A stretch of 64,000 nucleotides of DNA from Candidatus Limosilactobacillus merdavium (lineage in GTDB: Bacteria; Bacillota; Bacilli; Lactobacillales; Lactobacillaceae), in NCBI GenBank assembly GCA_018883805.1, contig JAHLFK010000002.1, positions 16,657-80,656 on the forward strand. Direction: 5' to 3'. Below are positions 30,220 through 39,370 of this stretch, piece by piece. Under the pieces are notes generated by a model, which was not told the origin of the DNA, did no database searches, and saw only the letters and a list, made by a program, of their open reading frames with translations. Position 1 is the stretch's first letter, and each line of letters opens with the position of its first letter. The position numbers and the translations under genes are program-made.

Positions 30220-32217
30220 ATGGGAAAGATTCATGAATTAAATGACGTATTAGCGGATCAAATTGCAGCTGGTGAAGTAATTGAACGCCCAGCTTCAATT
30301 GTTAAGGAATTAGTAGAAAACTCATTAGATGCTGATAGTAAACGAATTGATATTATTGTTGAAAATTCTGGACTAGATAGTATTCGGGTGATTGATGATG
30401 GTTCAGGGATCGCAGCAGATGATGTAAAGATTGCGTTTAAACGTCATGCAACGAGTAAGATCTTGACACGACGGGATTTATTTAAAGTTCGCACAATGGG
30501 ATTCCGTGGTGAAGCCTTACCTAGTATTGCATCAGTTGCTGATGTCACCTTGACCACTGCAACACCAGGAAGCAATGAAGGTTCATTAATTCATATTCAT
30601 GGTGGTAAGCTGGTTGATTTAAAACCAGGTCCTGCTCGCCAAGGGACTGATGTGGTTGTTCGTGAGCTATTCTTTAATACTCCAGCACGATTGAAGTACT
30701 TAAAGTCACCGCAGACAGAATTGGCACGGATTACTGATATCGTAAACCGCCTTGCTTTAGCAAATCCTCAAGTAGCATTCAGTCTGACCCATAATAGTAA
30801 GGAATTGTTCAGGACCGCGGGAAATAATAATTTGCAGCAAGTTGTTGCGGCTATTTATGGGATCCAGGTAGGTAAAAAAATGCTGCCATTTTCTGGCGAA
30901 GATAATGATTTCCAAGTTAGTGGACTTGTATCTTTACCTGAGCTTACGCGAGCATCAAGGCAATATATTACAATAACGATTAACCACCGTTATGTTCGTA
31001 ATTTTGAATTGACCAAAGCAATCATTAATGGTTATGAATCGAAGTTAATGGTTGGTCGATATCCAATTGCAGTCCTTAATATTCAGCTTGATCCCGTCTT
31101 GGTCGATGTTAATGTTCACCCAGCTAAGCGTGAAGTCCGGTTAAGCAAGGAACAACAATTATCATCGCTGATATCTAAGGTGATTCGGGAACGGATATCA
31201 AAAGAAAACTTGATTCCTGATGTAGATGCTAAGCAGTTTATTCCTGATGAACCCGATGTTGATGATTTGGAGCAACAGTTGAGTGAAGCTGCTCAGGAGT
31301 ATACGACTCCTAGTACTGGCTTTCAACATCATCAATCATCTGCTGAGCCTTCCATTGATAATGGTGGTCCAGCAGATGCTGATGCGAATGACAGTATTGT
31401 TCGCGAACCAGTCGTTATTCATACGAGTGATGAACTTTCCGGTCCACAAATGCAAAAATTTGATCAACGCTATCAGAATAGTGAAATCGCTTATCCATTT
31501 GGACGACCGGATGAACAAGCTCCTGCAAATCAGACTAAAGCAGAAAATATAGAGCTAGATGTTCATGATAAGAGTGATGAGTCAAAGAAACGTTTCCCTG
31601 ACTTACAGTATATTGGCCAACTACAAGGCACTTTCCTGCTTGCTCAAGCGGGGGATGGATTATATATTGTCGATCAACATGCTGCACAGGAGCGGATTAA
31701 CTATGAACGCTTTAGGAAAGCGATCGGTCAGGTAAGCGATGACCAGCAGACTTTCTTAGTTCCGTTAGTGTTGAATTACTCAACCGTAGATGCAATGACA
31801 ATTACTCAACATTTGGACGTTCTTGATGCGGTTGGCTTGCATTTAGAGTCGTTTGGTCCTAATAGTTTTATTCTTCGCTCTCATCCAACATGGTTTGCTG
31901 AGGGACAAGAAGAAGCAACCGTCAAAGAAATGATTGAATGGTTAATAAATGATGGAAAAATTTCTGTTCATGATTTTAGACAACGAACTGCGATCATGAT
32001 GAGCTGTAAGCGGGCAATTAAAGCTAATCACCACCTTGATGATCGAGAAGCTAAAGCTCTTTTGCGTCGTTTGCCTCAATGCGAAAACCCATTTAATTGC
32101 CCTCATGGTAGACCAGTAACGGTTCATTTTAATGATCGGGATCTGGAGAAAATGTTTAAGCGAATTCAGGACTCACATGTTCCATTTGCTCAAGATTTTG
32201 ACGAACACGAATTCTAA
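30220..32217 (+). CDS. mutL: DNA mismatch repair protein MutL
   Basis: DQIAAGEVIERPASIVKELVENSLDA. Confidence 0.98.
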   Translation: MGKIHELNDVLADQIAAGEVIERPASIVKELVENSLDADSKRIDIIVENSGLDSIRVIDDGSGIAADDVKIAFKRHATSKILTRRDLFKVRTMGFRGEALPSIASVADVTLTTATPGSNEGSLIHIHGGKLVDLKPGPARQGTDVVVRELFFNTPARLKYLKSPQTELARITDIVNRLALANPQVAFSLTHNSKELFRTAGNNNLQQVVAAIYGIQVGKKMLPFSGEDNDFQVSGLVSLPELTRASRQYITITINHRYVRNFELTKAIINGYESKLMVGRYPIAVLNIQLDPVLVDVNVHPAKREVRLSKEQQLSSLISKVIRERISKENLIPDVDAKQFIPDEPDVDDLEQQLSEAAQEYTTPSTGFQHHQSSAEPSIDNGGPADADANDSIVREPVVIHTSDELSGPQMQKFDQRYQNSEIAYPFGRPDEQAPANQTKAENIELDVHDKSDESKKRFPDLQYIGQLQGTFLLAQAGDGLYIVDQHAAQERINYERFRKAIGQVSDDQQTFLVPLVLNYSTVDAMTITQHLDVLDAVGLHLESFGPNSFILRSHPTWFAEGQEEATVKEMIEWLINDGKISVHDFRQRTAIMMSCKRAIKANHHLDDREAKALLRRLPQCENPFNCPHGRPVTVHFNDRDLEKMFKRIQDSHVPFAQDFDEHEF

Positions 32218-32234
32218 TAGAGGAGTGTTAGAAA

Positions 32235-32837
32235 ATGTATGAATACCTAACCGGATTAGTAACGATGGTAGAACCGCGTTACATTGTAATTGATGTTAAT
32301 GGAATAGGTTACCGGCTGTTAGTTGCTAATCCATATCGGTACCATGTAGACCACAAAAAAGTAGTTAAAGTATTTGTCTATCAAGCAGTTCGTGATGATG
32401 ATATTTCATTATTCGGCTTTAATGACCAAGATGAAAAGAACCTGTTCTTACAGCTGATTAATGTTTCTGGAATCGGTCCTAAAAGTGCGTTGGCAATTTT
32501 AGCCAATCCAGATCATGAAGGACTGATCAATGCAATTGCAAACGATGATGTTAAATATTTGACGAAGTTTCCGGGAATCGGTAAAAAAACTGCTTCTCAG
32601 ATCTGCCTAGATCTAAAAGATAAAATTAGTAACTTAACGGCAAATGAGACAGATCTTTTGAAGCCTTTATCAGTAACTGAAACATCAGTTAATCGTGATT
32701 TGAATGATGCACTAGAGGCGCTAACAGCTTTAGGTTATAAGGAACGCGAAGTTAAGCGAATTAAGAAGGAACTTGAAAAGGAAGAACCTGTTTCAACTGA
32801 AGAGTATCTTCGCCATGCGCTGAGATTATTAAATTAG
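32235..32837 (+). CDS. ruvA: Holliday junction helicase subunit RuvA
   Basis: [21 protein letters not shown]. Confidence 0.97.
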   Translation: MYEYLTGLVTMVEPRYIVIDVNGIGYRLLVANPYRYHVDHKKVVKVFVYQAVRDDDISLFGFNDQDEKNLFLQLINVSGIGPKSALAILANPDHEGLINAIANDDVKYLTKFPGIGKKTASQICLDLKDKISNLTANETDLLKPLSVTETSVNRDLNDALEALTALGYKEREVKRIKKELEKEEPVSTEEYLRHALRLLN

Positions 32838-32852
32838 GAGGGAGGATAACAA

Positions 32853-33869
32853 TTGGCAAACCAGGATGAACACGAAATTGTTTCTGGAGAAACTACGGGG
32901 AAAGATGAAGCTGCCCTCGAATTGACCCTCCGCCCCCAAACTTTGGCCGAATATATTGGTCAGACAAAGATTAAACATGAATTAGGAGTGTATATCAAAG
33001 CTGCTAAAGAACGTGAAGAAGCGTTGGATCATGTTTTACTTTATGGACCTCCTGGACTAGGTAAGACAACCCTAGCAATGGTTATTGCAAACGAACTTGG
33101 GGTCAATATAAAGACGACAAGCGGGCCAGCAATTGAAAAGCTTGGAGATCTAGTTGCCTTACTAAACGAATTAAAACCCGGTGATGTCCTATTTATTGAT
33201 GAAATTCACCGCCTGCCTAAAGTAGTTGAGGAAATGCTTTACTCTGCGATGGAAGATTACTATATCGATATCGTAATTGGGGAAGGACCAACCGCCCACC
33301 CAGTTCATTTTCCACTGCCACCATTTACATTAATTGGTGCGACCACCCGTGCTGGGATGCTTTCGGCACCATTGCGGGATCGATTCGGGATTGTTGAGCA
33401 TATGAATTACTATAACCAAAGTGAATTAACTAAGATTATTTTCCGCTCTGCCAAGATCTTTCAAACTAAGATTGAAGATGAGGGGGCACATGAATTGGCC
33501 CTTCGCTCTCGTGGAACACCCCGAATTGCTAACCGATTGTTAAAGCGAGTTCGGGATTTTGCCCAAGTTGCTGGAAAAAATTCAATTGATTCGTCAAGTG
33601 TTCAGCAGGCATTAAAATTACTCCAAGTTGATGATCAGGGACTTGATGAAACTGATCGAAAGCTTTTGTTAACCATGATTAATTATTACCATGGGGGACC
33701 AGTTGGGTTAAAAACGATTGCTGCAAATATTGGAGAAGAAAAGTCGACGATTGAAGAAATGTATGAACCATATCTCTTGCAGATCGGTTACTTAACGCGA
33801 ACTGCGCGAGGGCGGATGGTAACTGCAGCCGCATATAAGCACTTGGGGATTGAGTACCCAACAAAGTGA
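32853..33869 (+). CDS. ruvB: Holliday junction helicase RuvB
   Basis: [26 protein letters not shown]. Confidence 0.98.
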   Translation: MANQDEHEIVSGETTGKDEAALELTLRPQTLAEYIGQTKIKHELGVYIKAAKEREEALDHVLLYGPPGLGKTTLAMVIANELGVNIKTTSGPAIEKLGDLVALLNELKPGDVLFIDEIHRLPKVVEEMLYSAMEDYYIDIVIGEGPTAHPVHFPLPPFTLIGATTRAGMLSAPLRDRFGIVEHMNYYNQSELTKIIFRSAKIFQTKIEDEGAHELALRSRGTPRIANRLLKRVRDFAQVAGKNSIDSSSVQQALKLLQVDDQGLDETDRKLLLTMINYYHGGPVGLKTIAANIGEEKSTIEEMYEPYLLQIGYLTRTARGRMVTAAAYKHLGIEYPTK

Positions 33870-33876
33870 GGTTAAT

Positions 33877-34914
33877 ATGAGTAGTCATTTTGAAGTTAAA
33901 TTTTCTTCAGACAATAGGCGGAATGGAGAACTCGTTACTGATAGTGGTAACTTGCCAACTCCTTTGGTCGTTCATTCGGCTTCAATTTCCCGTTACCTAA
34001 ATACAAAACAAATTGTCGCGACGGGAACAAAAGCGTTGTTCTGTGATCCAATTCAGTTAGCTGAAGAATTGGGTGAACGTGATTTAGAACAGCTTCCGAA
34101 TATGAAACAGTTATTAAATTGGGAAGGACTCCTTTTTGCTACACCAGGTGCTGATGAAATTAGTAAGTTAGCAAAGCCACGAGGTTATAAAAAGGATGGA
34201 GTTAATTTCCGTTTACCTAGTTCTGGTCAGTTGGAAAAAGTGACGCCACAGGGAGCCATTGATTTACAAAAGAAGATTGGTGCAGATGTAATTGGTGAAC
34301 TTTACCGAAATGTTGATTACTATGCTCCAGTTGATGATTTAGCAGCTGGGGTAACAACCACCAATAGTTGGCGTCTTAATGAAAAGGACACATTATTACC
34401 GATTAATGGTGGTGGGTTAAAGGAACTGCATGAAGAAAGTATTGCTGCGTTAAATGAACAAGGACTTGGTTACTTTATTACCCAGGTAGATCAAGTTGAT
34501 ACAACTGCTGAAGAAGAACGGGACCTTTTATCAATTTTGGCGCTCCTACCAACCGATAAATTACGGGTTACCAAAGTTAAAGCTAATTTGGAACAGCTGA
34601 AGGTCGCTCTTCATTCAGGAATAGATATTGTTTACTCAGATGTTGCTGCTCATGAGGCTAAGATGGGAAATGCAATAGTTGAAGATGGTAAGCGGCTAAA
34701 TATCGATCGCGCTCATTTTGGTAGTGACTATCAACCAATTGAAGAAGGGTGTCAATGTCCGGTTTGTTCGAGTAGAGTAACTCGTGCCTATTTGTACTAT
34801 TTGAGCAAGACACATGCACCGCAAATAGAGAGTTTATTGTTAGAACATAATCTTTATTGGTTGAACCGATATGTAGGTAATTTTCAGTTAGCTAATAATA
34901 GGTCAGAAAATTAA
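33877..34914 (+). CDS. Divergent tRNA-guanine transglycosylase-like protein, predicted catalytically inactive; Zn motif kept
   Basis: Collinear similarity to TGT: GELVTDSGNLPTP, KKDGVNFRLPSSG..TPQGAIDLQKKIGADVI, SGIDIVYSDVAAHEAKMGNAI, CQCPVCSSRVTRAYLYYL...EHNLYWLNR; sits at the tgt position before yajC. Confidence 0.8.
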   Translation: MSSHFEVKFSSDNRRNGELVTDSGNLPTPLVVHSASISRYLNTKQIVATGTKALFCDPIQLAEELGERDLEQLPNMKQLLNWEGLLFATPGADEISKLAKPRGYKKDGVNFRLPSSGQLEKVTPQGAIDLQKKIGADVIGELYRNVDYYAPVDDLAAGVTTTNSWRLNEKDTLLPINGGGLKELHEESIAALNEQGLGYFITQVDQVDTTAEEERDLLSILALLPTDKLRVTKVKANLEQLKVALHSGIDIVYSDVAAHEAKMGNAIVEDGKRLNIDRAHFGSDYQPIEEGCQCPVCSSRVTRAYLYYLSKTHAPQIESLLLEHNLYWLNRYVGNFQLANNRSEN

Positions 34915-35007
34915 AAAGATGTTAATGTGATCACTAGTAGTGAGTAGCTTTTTACTTGTTTTTTTGTTAAAGTTAAACATGAATATTTTTGAAGGGATGG
35001 ATAATCA

Positions 35008-35469
35008 GTGAACGGGTTAAACTTTTTGAACCTTGGTGCTGCTTCAAGTAGCGCTAGCAGTTATTCAGGTATGATTTTAATCATCTTGATGATTGCTTTA
35101 ATGTATTTCTTTATGATTCGCCCACAACAAAAGCAGCGGAAAGAACATCAAGACATGATGAGCAAACTGCACAAGGGTGATGAAGTTGTTACAATTGGTC
35201 GGATGCACGGGAAGATTGATTCAATCAACCGTGAAGACCGGACAGTTACTTTAGACTGTGAAGGAATTTACTTAACCTTTGATATGGTCGCAATTGCACG
35301 GGTAGTTAAGTCAGCTGATCAAGAAAATGAAGAAAAAACTGAAAAAGCTGAAAAGGCTACTAGCGAAGAAAGCCAACCAACTTCAGATACAAAAGAAACT
35401 TTGGCCGCTTCAGATTCTGCAGAAGATGAAAAACCAGCAGCATCTGACGCTGATAATGACGAAAAGTAA
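35008..35469 (+). CDS. yajC: Preprotein translocase subunit YajC
   Basis: MYFFMIRPQQKQRKEHQDMMSKLHKGDEVVTIGRMHGKI; acidic tail. Confidence 0.95.
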   Translation: MNGLNFLNLGAASSSASSYSGMILIILMIALMYFFMIRPQQKQRKEHQDMMSKLHKGDEVVTIGRMHGKIDSINREDRTVTLDCEGIYLTFDMVAIARVVKSADQENEEKTEKAEKATSEESQPTSDTKETLAASDSAEDEKPAASDADNDEK

Positions 35470-35621
35470 TTGACACGTTTAACAAAACGTGGGACACTTT
35501 TAAAGAATGTTATTGCAAGCCTTTTAGTTTGTGATTTCATAATGATATCAATTTATCATTATTATTTTTGAGTGTTCGCATTTTCGCTCATTACGACTGT
35601 AAAACAGGAGGGAATTTTAGA

Positions 35622-36527
35622 ATGCAAATTGGATTGATTGGTTTAGGTAAGATGGGTATTCACCTTGCCCAAAACATGATGAACAATGGTAACGACGTTG
35701 TTGCCTTTGATTTAAGTAAGGACCTTGTTGACGAAGCAGCTTCTTACGGTGCTACTAAGGCTTACAGCTTGGAAGAAATGGTTTCTAAGCTTGACAAGCC
35801 TCGTACAGTTTGGGTAATGGTTCCTGCCGGCAAGCCAACTGACGAAACTATGGACAAGTTAGCTGAATTACTTGATGCCGATGACATTGTTATTGACGGT
35901 GGAAATACTTTCTGGAAAGATTCTATGCGTCATAACCGTATGTTTACTGAAAAGGGTATTCACTACTTCGACTGCGGTTCCTCCGGTGGTTGGAAGGGTG
36001 CCCTTAAAGACGGTAACTTCATGATCGGTGGAGACGACAAGGATGTCTTTGACAAGCGTCTTGCCCCACTTTATGACGGTATCGCTGAAAAGGACGGCTA
36101 CCTTTACACTGGTAAGGCTGGTTCCGGTCACTACCTTAAGATGGTTCACAACGCTATCGAATACGGTATGATGGAAGCTATCGGTGAAGGTTTCGAAATC
36201 CTTGAAGCATCAGATTTCGATTACGATAACGCTGCTGTTTCTAAGATGTGGAACCACGGTTCAGTTATTCGTTCATGGCTGATGGAATTGGCTCAAGAAG
36301 CATTCGAAAAGGATCCACACCTTGACAAGATTGCTGGTCGTATGCACAGTTCAGGTGAAGCTCACTGGACTTTGATGGATGCTATGGACAAGCAAGTTCC
36401 AGCACCAGTTATTTACGAAGCATTAAGTGCTCGTTTCCGTTCAATGGAAGATGACAGCTTTGATGGTAAGGTTGTTTCTGCATTGCGGAACGGTTTCGGT
36501 GGCCACGCAATGGACAAGGCTAAGTAA
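35622..36527 (+). CDS. 6-phosphogluconate dehydrogenase, short (about 300 aa) YqeC-type
   Basis: MQIGLIGLGKMGIHLAQNMMNNG; SGGWKGALKDGNFMIGG; GSGHYLKMVHNAIEYGMM. Confidence 0.92.
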   Translation: MQIGLIGLGKMGIHLAQNMMNNGNDVVAFDLSKDLVDEAASYGATKAYSLEEMVSKLDKPRTVWVMVPAGKPTDETMDKLAELLDADDIVIDGGNTFWKDSMRHNRMFTEKGIHYFDCGSSGGWKGALKDGNFMIGGDDKDVFDKRLAPLYDGIAEKDGYLYTGKAGSGHYLKMVHNAIEYGMMEAIGEGFEILEASDFDYDNAAVSKMWNHGSVIRSWLMELAQEAFEKDPHLDKIAGRMHSSGEAHWTLMDAMDKQVPAPVIYEALSARFRSMEDDSFDGKVVSALRNGFGGHAMDKAK

Positions 36528-36587
36528 ACCAACAATTAAAATTAATTAAATTTGGAATAATGCAATTAAATTGCATTTTCCATAAAC

Positions 36588-36632
36588 AAAAGGTCCTAGC
36601 ATTCGGTATTTACGAACGCCTGGACCTTTTTA
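36588..36632 (+). terminator. Terminator after 6PGDH gene
   Basis: AAAAGGTCCTAGCATTCG...CGAACGCCTGGACCTTTTT. Confidence 0.8.
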
Positions 36633-36763
36633 GATCATATCCAATCTGCAATTCTTTAACTAACTAGACATTTATAAATTTCACCGGTAAAATTAATATT
36701 TTAATTCACTTAGCAAGCAGTGCTATAATCTTAGAGAGTATTATTTAGAAACGGAGATATATC

Positions 36764-37717
36764 ATGGCTGATCAATTAGAAGCAATCTTTGAACAAATCA
36801 AAAAGTATAACAAGATTATTATTCATCGTCACCAACGTCCCGATCCAGACGCAATTGGCTCTCAAGTTGGGCTGGCAGAAATCTTAAAAGCATCCTTTCC
36901 TTACAAGCAGATTTATGTTGTCGGAAAAGATATCCCTGGTCTAAATTGGATCGGCAAGATGGATGAGATTGATGGCAGTACTTTTGACGATGCATTGGTA
37001 ATTGTCACAGATACTGCTAATGCTCCACGAATTGATGATCGGCGTTTTGATAACGGTGATAAGTTAATTAAGATTGATCATCACCCCAATGATGAACCTT
37101 ATGGTGATATTATGTGGGTTCAACCCGAAGCATCTAGCTGTTCAGAAATGATTTATTCTTTCTATCAACACTTTGCTAAGGAATTGAAGATGCCACAACA
37201 AGCAGCTTCCGCATTATATGCCGGAATCATTGGTGATACTGGTCGGTTCTTATATCCTGCTACAACTCCTAAGACAATGTTAGTTGCTGGTGCTTTAATG
37301 GCAGCAGGAGCAGATGCTGCAGCAATTAGTCAACGGGAAAATGAAATTACGGAACCAGTAGCACGTTTATCTGCTTATGTATATGAAAATCTTACAATCA
37401 ATGAGAGTGGTGCTGCATACATCGTATTGGATAATGAGGCACTGAAGAGGTTTGGCCTCACAGAAGCTGGTACGTCAGCAGTTGTTTCATTACCTGGTAG
37501 GATCCAAAATGTCCTTGCCTGGGCGATCTTTGTTGAACAAGAAGACGGTCATTTCCGCATCCGCCTTCGTTCAAAGGGACCAGTTATTAACGAATTGGCT
37601 AAGCATCATGATGGTGGGGGTCACCCATTAGCCAGTGGTGCTAAGGCTGCCGATCGTGATGAAATTAAGCAAGTTATTCAAGAATTGGATGAATTAAGTA
37701 GTAAATATCAAAAATAA
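36764..37717 (+). CDS. DHH/DHHA1 phosphoesterase (NrnA-like oligoribonuclease/pAp phosphatase)
   Basis: RPDPDAIGSQ, KIDHHPND, GGGHPLASGA. Confidence 0.93.
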   Translation: MADQLEAIFEQIKKYNKIIIHRHQRPDPDAIGSQVGLAEILKASFPYKQIYVVGKDIPGLNWIGKMDEIDGSTFDDALVIVTDTANAPRIDDRRFDNGDKLIKIDHHPNDEPYGDIMWVQPEASSCSEMIYSFYQHFAKELKMPQQAASALYAGIIGDTGRFLYPATTPKTMLVAGALMAAGADAAAISQRENEITEPVARLSAYVYENLTINESGAAYIVLDNEALKRFGLTEAGTSAVVSLPGRIQNVLAWAIFVEQEDGHFRIRLRSKGPVINELAKHHDGGGHPLASGAKAADRDEIKQVIQELDELSSKYQK

Positions 37718-37729
37718 CGAAAGGGGTTA

Positions 37730-39109
37730 ATGATGAGTCAAACACAGACTTTTGCAGATTTTAACTTACCGCCTTACTTACTAGAGGCAATTAAAGAGAT
37801 TAACTTCCGTCAACCAACACCGGTTCAAGAAAAAGTTATCCCAATGATTTTAAAGGGAGAAAGTGTTGTTGGACAATCAGCAACTGGAAGCGGTAAAACG
37901 CACGCCTTCTTATTGCCGATTTTTGCTCAATTAGATCAAGAAAAGCAAGAAGTTCAAGCAGTAATTACAACACCAAGCCGGGAACTCGCTTACCAAATTT
38001 ATTCAGCGGCTAAGCAATTAAATAAACACTTGCCAAAGCCTTTAACGATTCATAACTATGTTGGGGGAACGGACAAGCAACATCAGATTGATCAACTACA
38101 AAGACAGCAACCCCAATTAGTGATTGGGACACCTGGTCGAGTATTAGACCTTATTAAGAGTCAAGCACTTGATATTCATACAGCAACCAAATTTGTTGTT
38201 GATGAAGCAGACATGACTTTAGATATGGGATTCCTAGATCAAGTAGATCAAATTGCTAGTCATTTCCCAGAAGATTTGCAAATGATGGTCTTCTCTGCGA
38301 CGATTCCGCAAAAGTTACGACCATTTTTGAAAAAGTACATGGAAAATCCAGTAATGGAAGAAATTCCAACCGAAACAGTCATTAATCCAGATGTTAAGAA
38401 CTGGTTGATGTCTACTAAGGGTCGCGACAAGAATCAGTTGATTTATCAATTATTGACGATGGGTGAACCATACCTCGCATTAGTATTCGCCAATACTAAG
38501 GAACGGGCAATTGAACTCTCTAAGTATTTAGGAGAACAAGGGCTTAAAGTTGCTTTGATTCATGGGGGACTAGAAGCACGGCGACGGAAACGGACAATGC
38601 GCCAAATTCGTGATTTGGACTTCCAATTTGTTGTTGCGACTGATTTAGCTGCACGGGGAATTGATATTGATGGTGTTTCATTAGTCATTAATGATGATAT
38701 TCCTTCTGATTTGGAATACTTTATTCACCGTGTTGGGCGGACTGGTCGAAATGGAATGACTGGGACAGCAATTACCCTATATGCGCCATCAGAAGATGAC
38801 TTGATCGCTAAGTTGGAAGACCGGGGGATTAAGTTTGTTCCTAAAGAGATCCGTCATGGTCGAATCGTGACAACCCATGATCGAAACCGGCGGCAAAAGT
38901 ATAGTCGTCGTCAAGCAGAACTTGATCCATCGATGAAGGGCTTTGTGAAGAAGACCAAGAAAAAGGTTAAGCCTGGTTATAAGAAGCGGATTAAGCGCGC
39001 TATTAGGGAAGATGAGCAGCAGAAACGGAAGTTGGAGCTGCGTCACAAGATTCGGAAAGCTAAACGGGCACGCCAACGTCAACATCGGCGTGAAAGAAAT
39101 AGTCGTTGA
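37730..39109 (+). CDS. DEAD-box RNA helicase (CshB-like)
   Basis: SATGSGKTHAFLLP, VDEADMTLDMGF, SATIP, HRVGRTGRNG; basic C-terminal tail. Confidence 0.93.
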   Translation: MMSQTQTFADFNLPPYLLEAIKEINFRQPTPVQEKVIPMILKGESVVGQSATGSGKTHAFLLPIFAQLDQEKQEVQAVITTPSRELAYQIYSAAKQLNKHLPKPLTIHNYVGGTDKQHQIDQLQRQQPQLVIGTPGRVLDLIKSQALDIHTATKFVVDEADMTLDMGFLDQVDQIASHFPEDLQMMVFSATIPQKLRPFLKKYMENPVMEEIPTETVINPDVKNWLMSTKGRDKNQLIYQLLTMGEPYLALVFANTKERAIELSKYLGEQGLKVALIHGGLEARRRKRTMRQIRDLDFQFVVATDLAARGIDIDGVSLVINDDIPSDLEYFIHRVGRTGRNGMTGTAITLYAPSEDDLIAKLEDRGIKFVPKEIRHGRIVTTHDRNRRQKYSRRQAELDPSMKGFVKKTKKKVKPGYKKRIKRAIREDEQQKRKLELRHKIRKAKRARQRQHRRERNSR

Positions 39110-39149
39110 TCTTGTGGGAATTATTAGTTATAATATGACTCGTTTGGGA

Positions 39150-39358
39150 CATACTATTTAGAATTACTTTTTCAGAAACAACTGGGTTGATGAGACAGTT
39201 GATTGTGTTCTAGTTAGGGCTACCCATTCGTAAAATTAGATATTAAACTTGCTAATAGTTAGCAAGAAATAAGAGGTTAACGAAATCCATCGTTGCAATC
39301 AGAGTGGTACCGCGTCAGTTCGGCGTCTCTGAAAGCAGGGATGGATTTTGTTTTTGGA
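39150..39358 (+). promoter_or_regulatory. T-box leader (probably Ala) upstream of alaS
   Basis: GTTAGGGCTACCC (candidate GCT specifier), T-box AGAGTGGTACCGCG, CGTCTCTGaaagCAGGGATG hairpin then T-rich; upstream of alaS. Confidence 0.8.
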
Positions 39359-39370
39359 AAGGGAGATATT

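Noticed and set aside
33850-33876. Upstream ATG of the TGT-like ORF (33850)
   Set aside because: Overlaps the ruvB 3' end; ATG 33877 with GTGAGG upstream fits better
39293-39370. ORF-track N-terminal extension of alaS
   Set aside because: It overlaps the T-box antiterminator/terminator; ATG 39371 with GGGAG SD fits the conserved AlaS N-terminus
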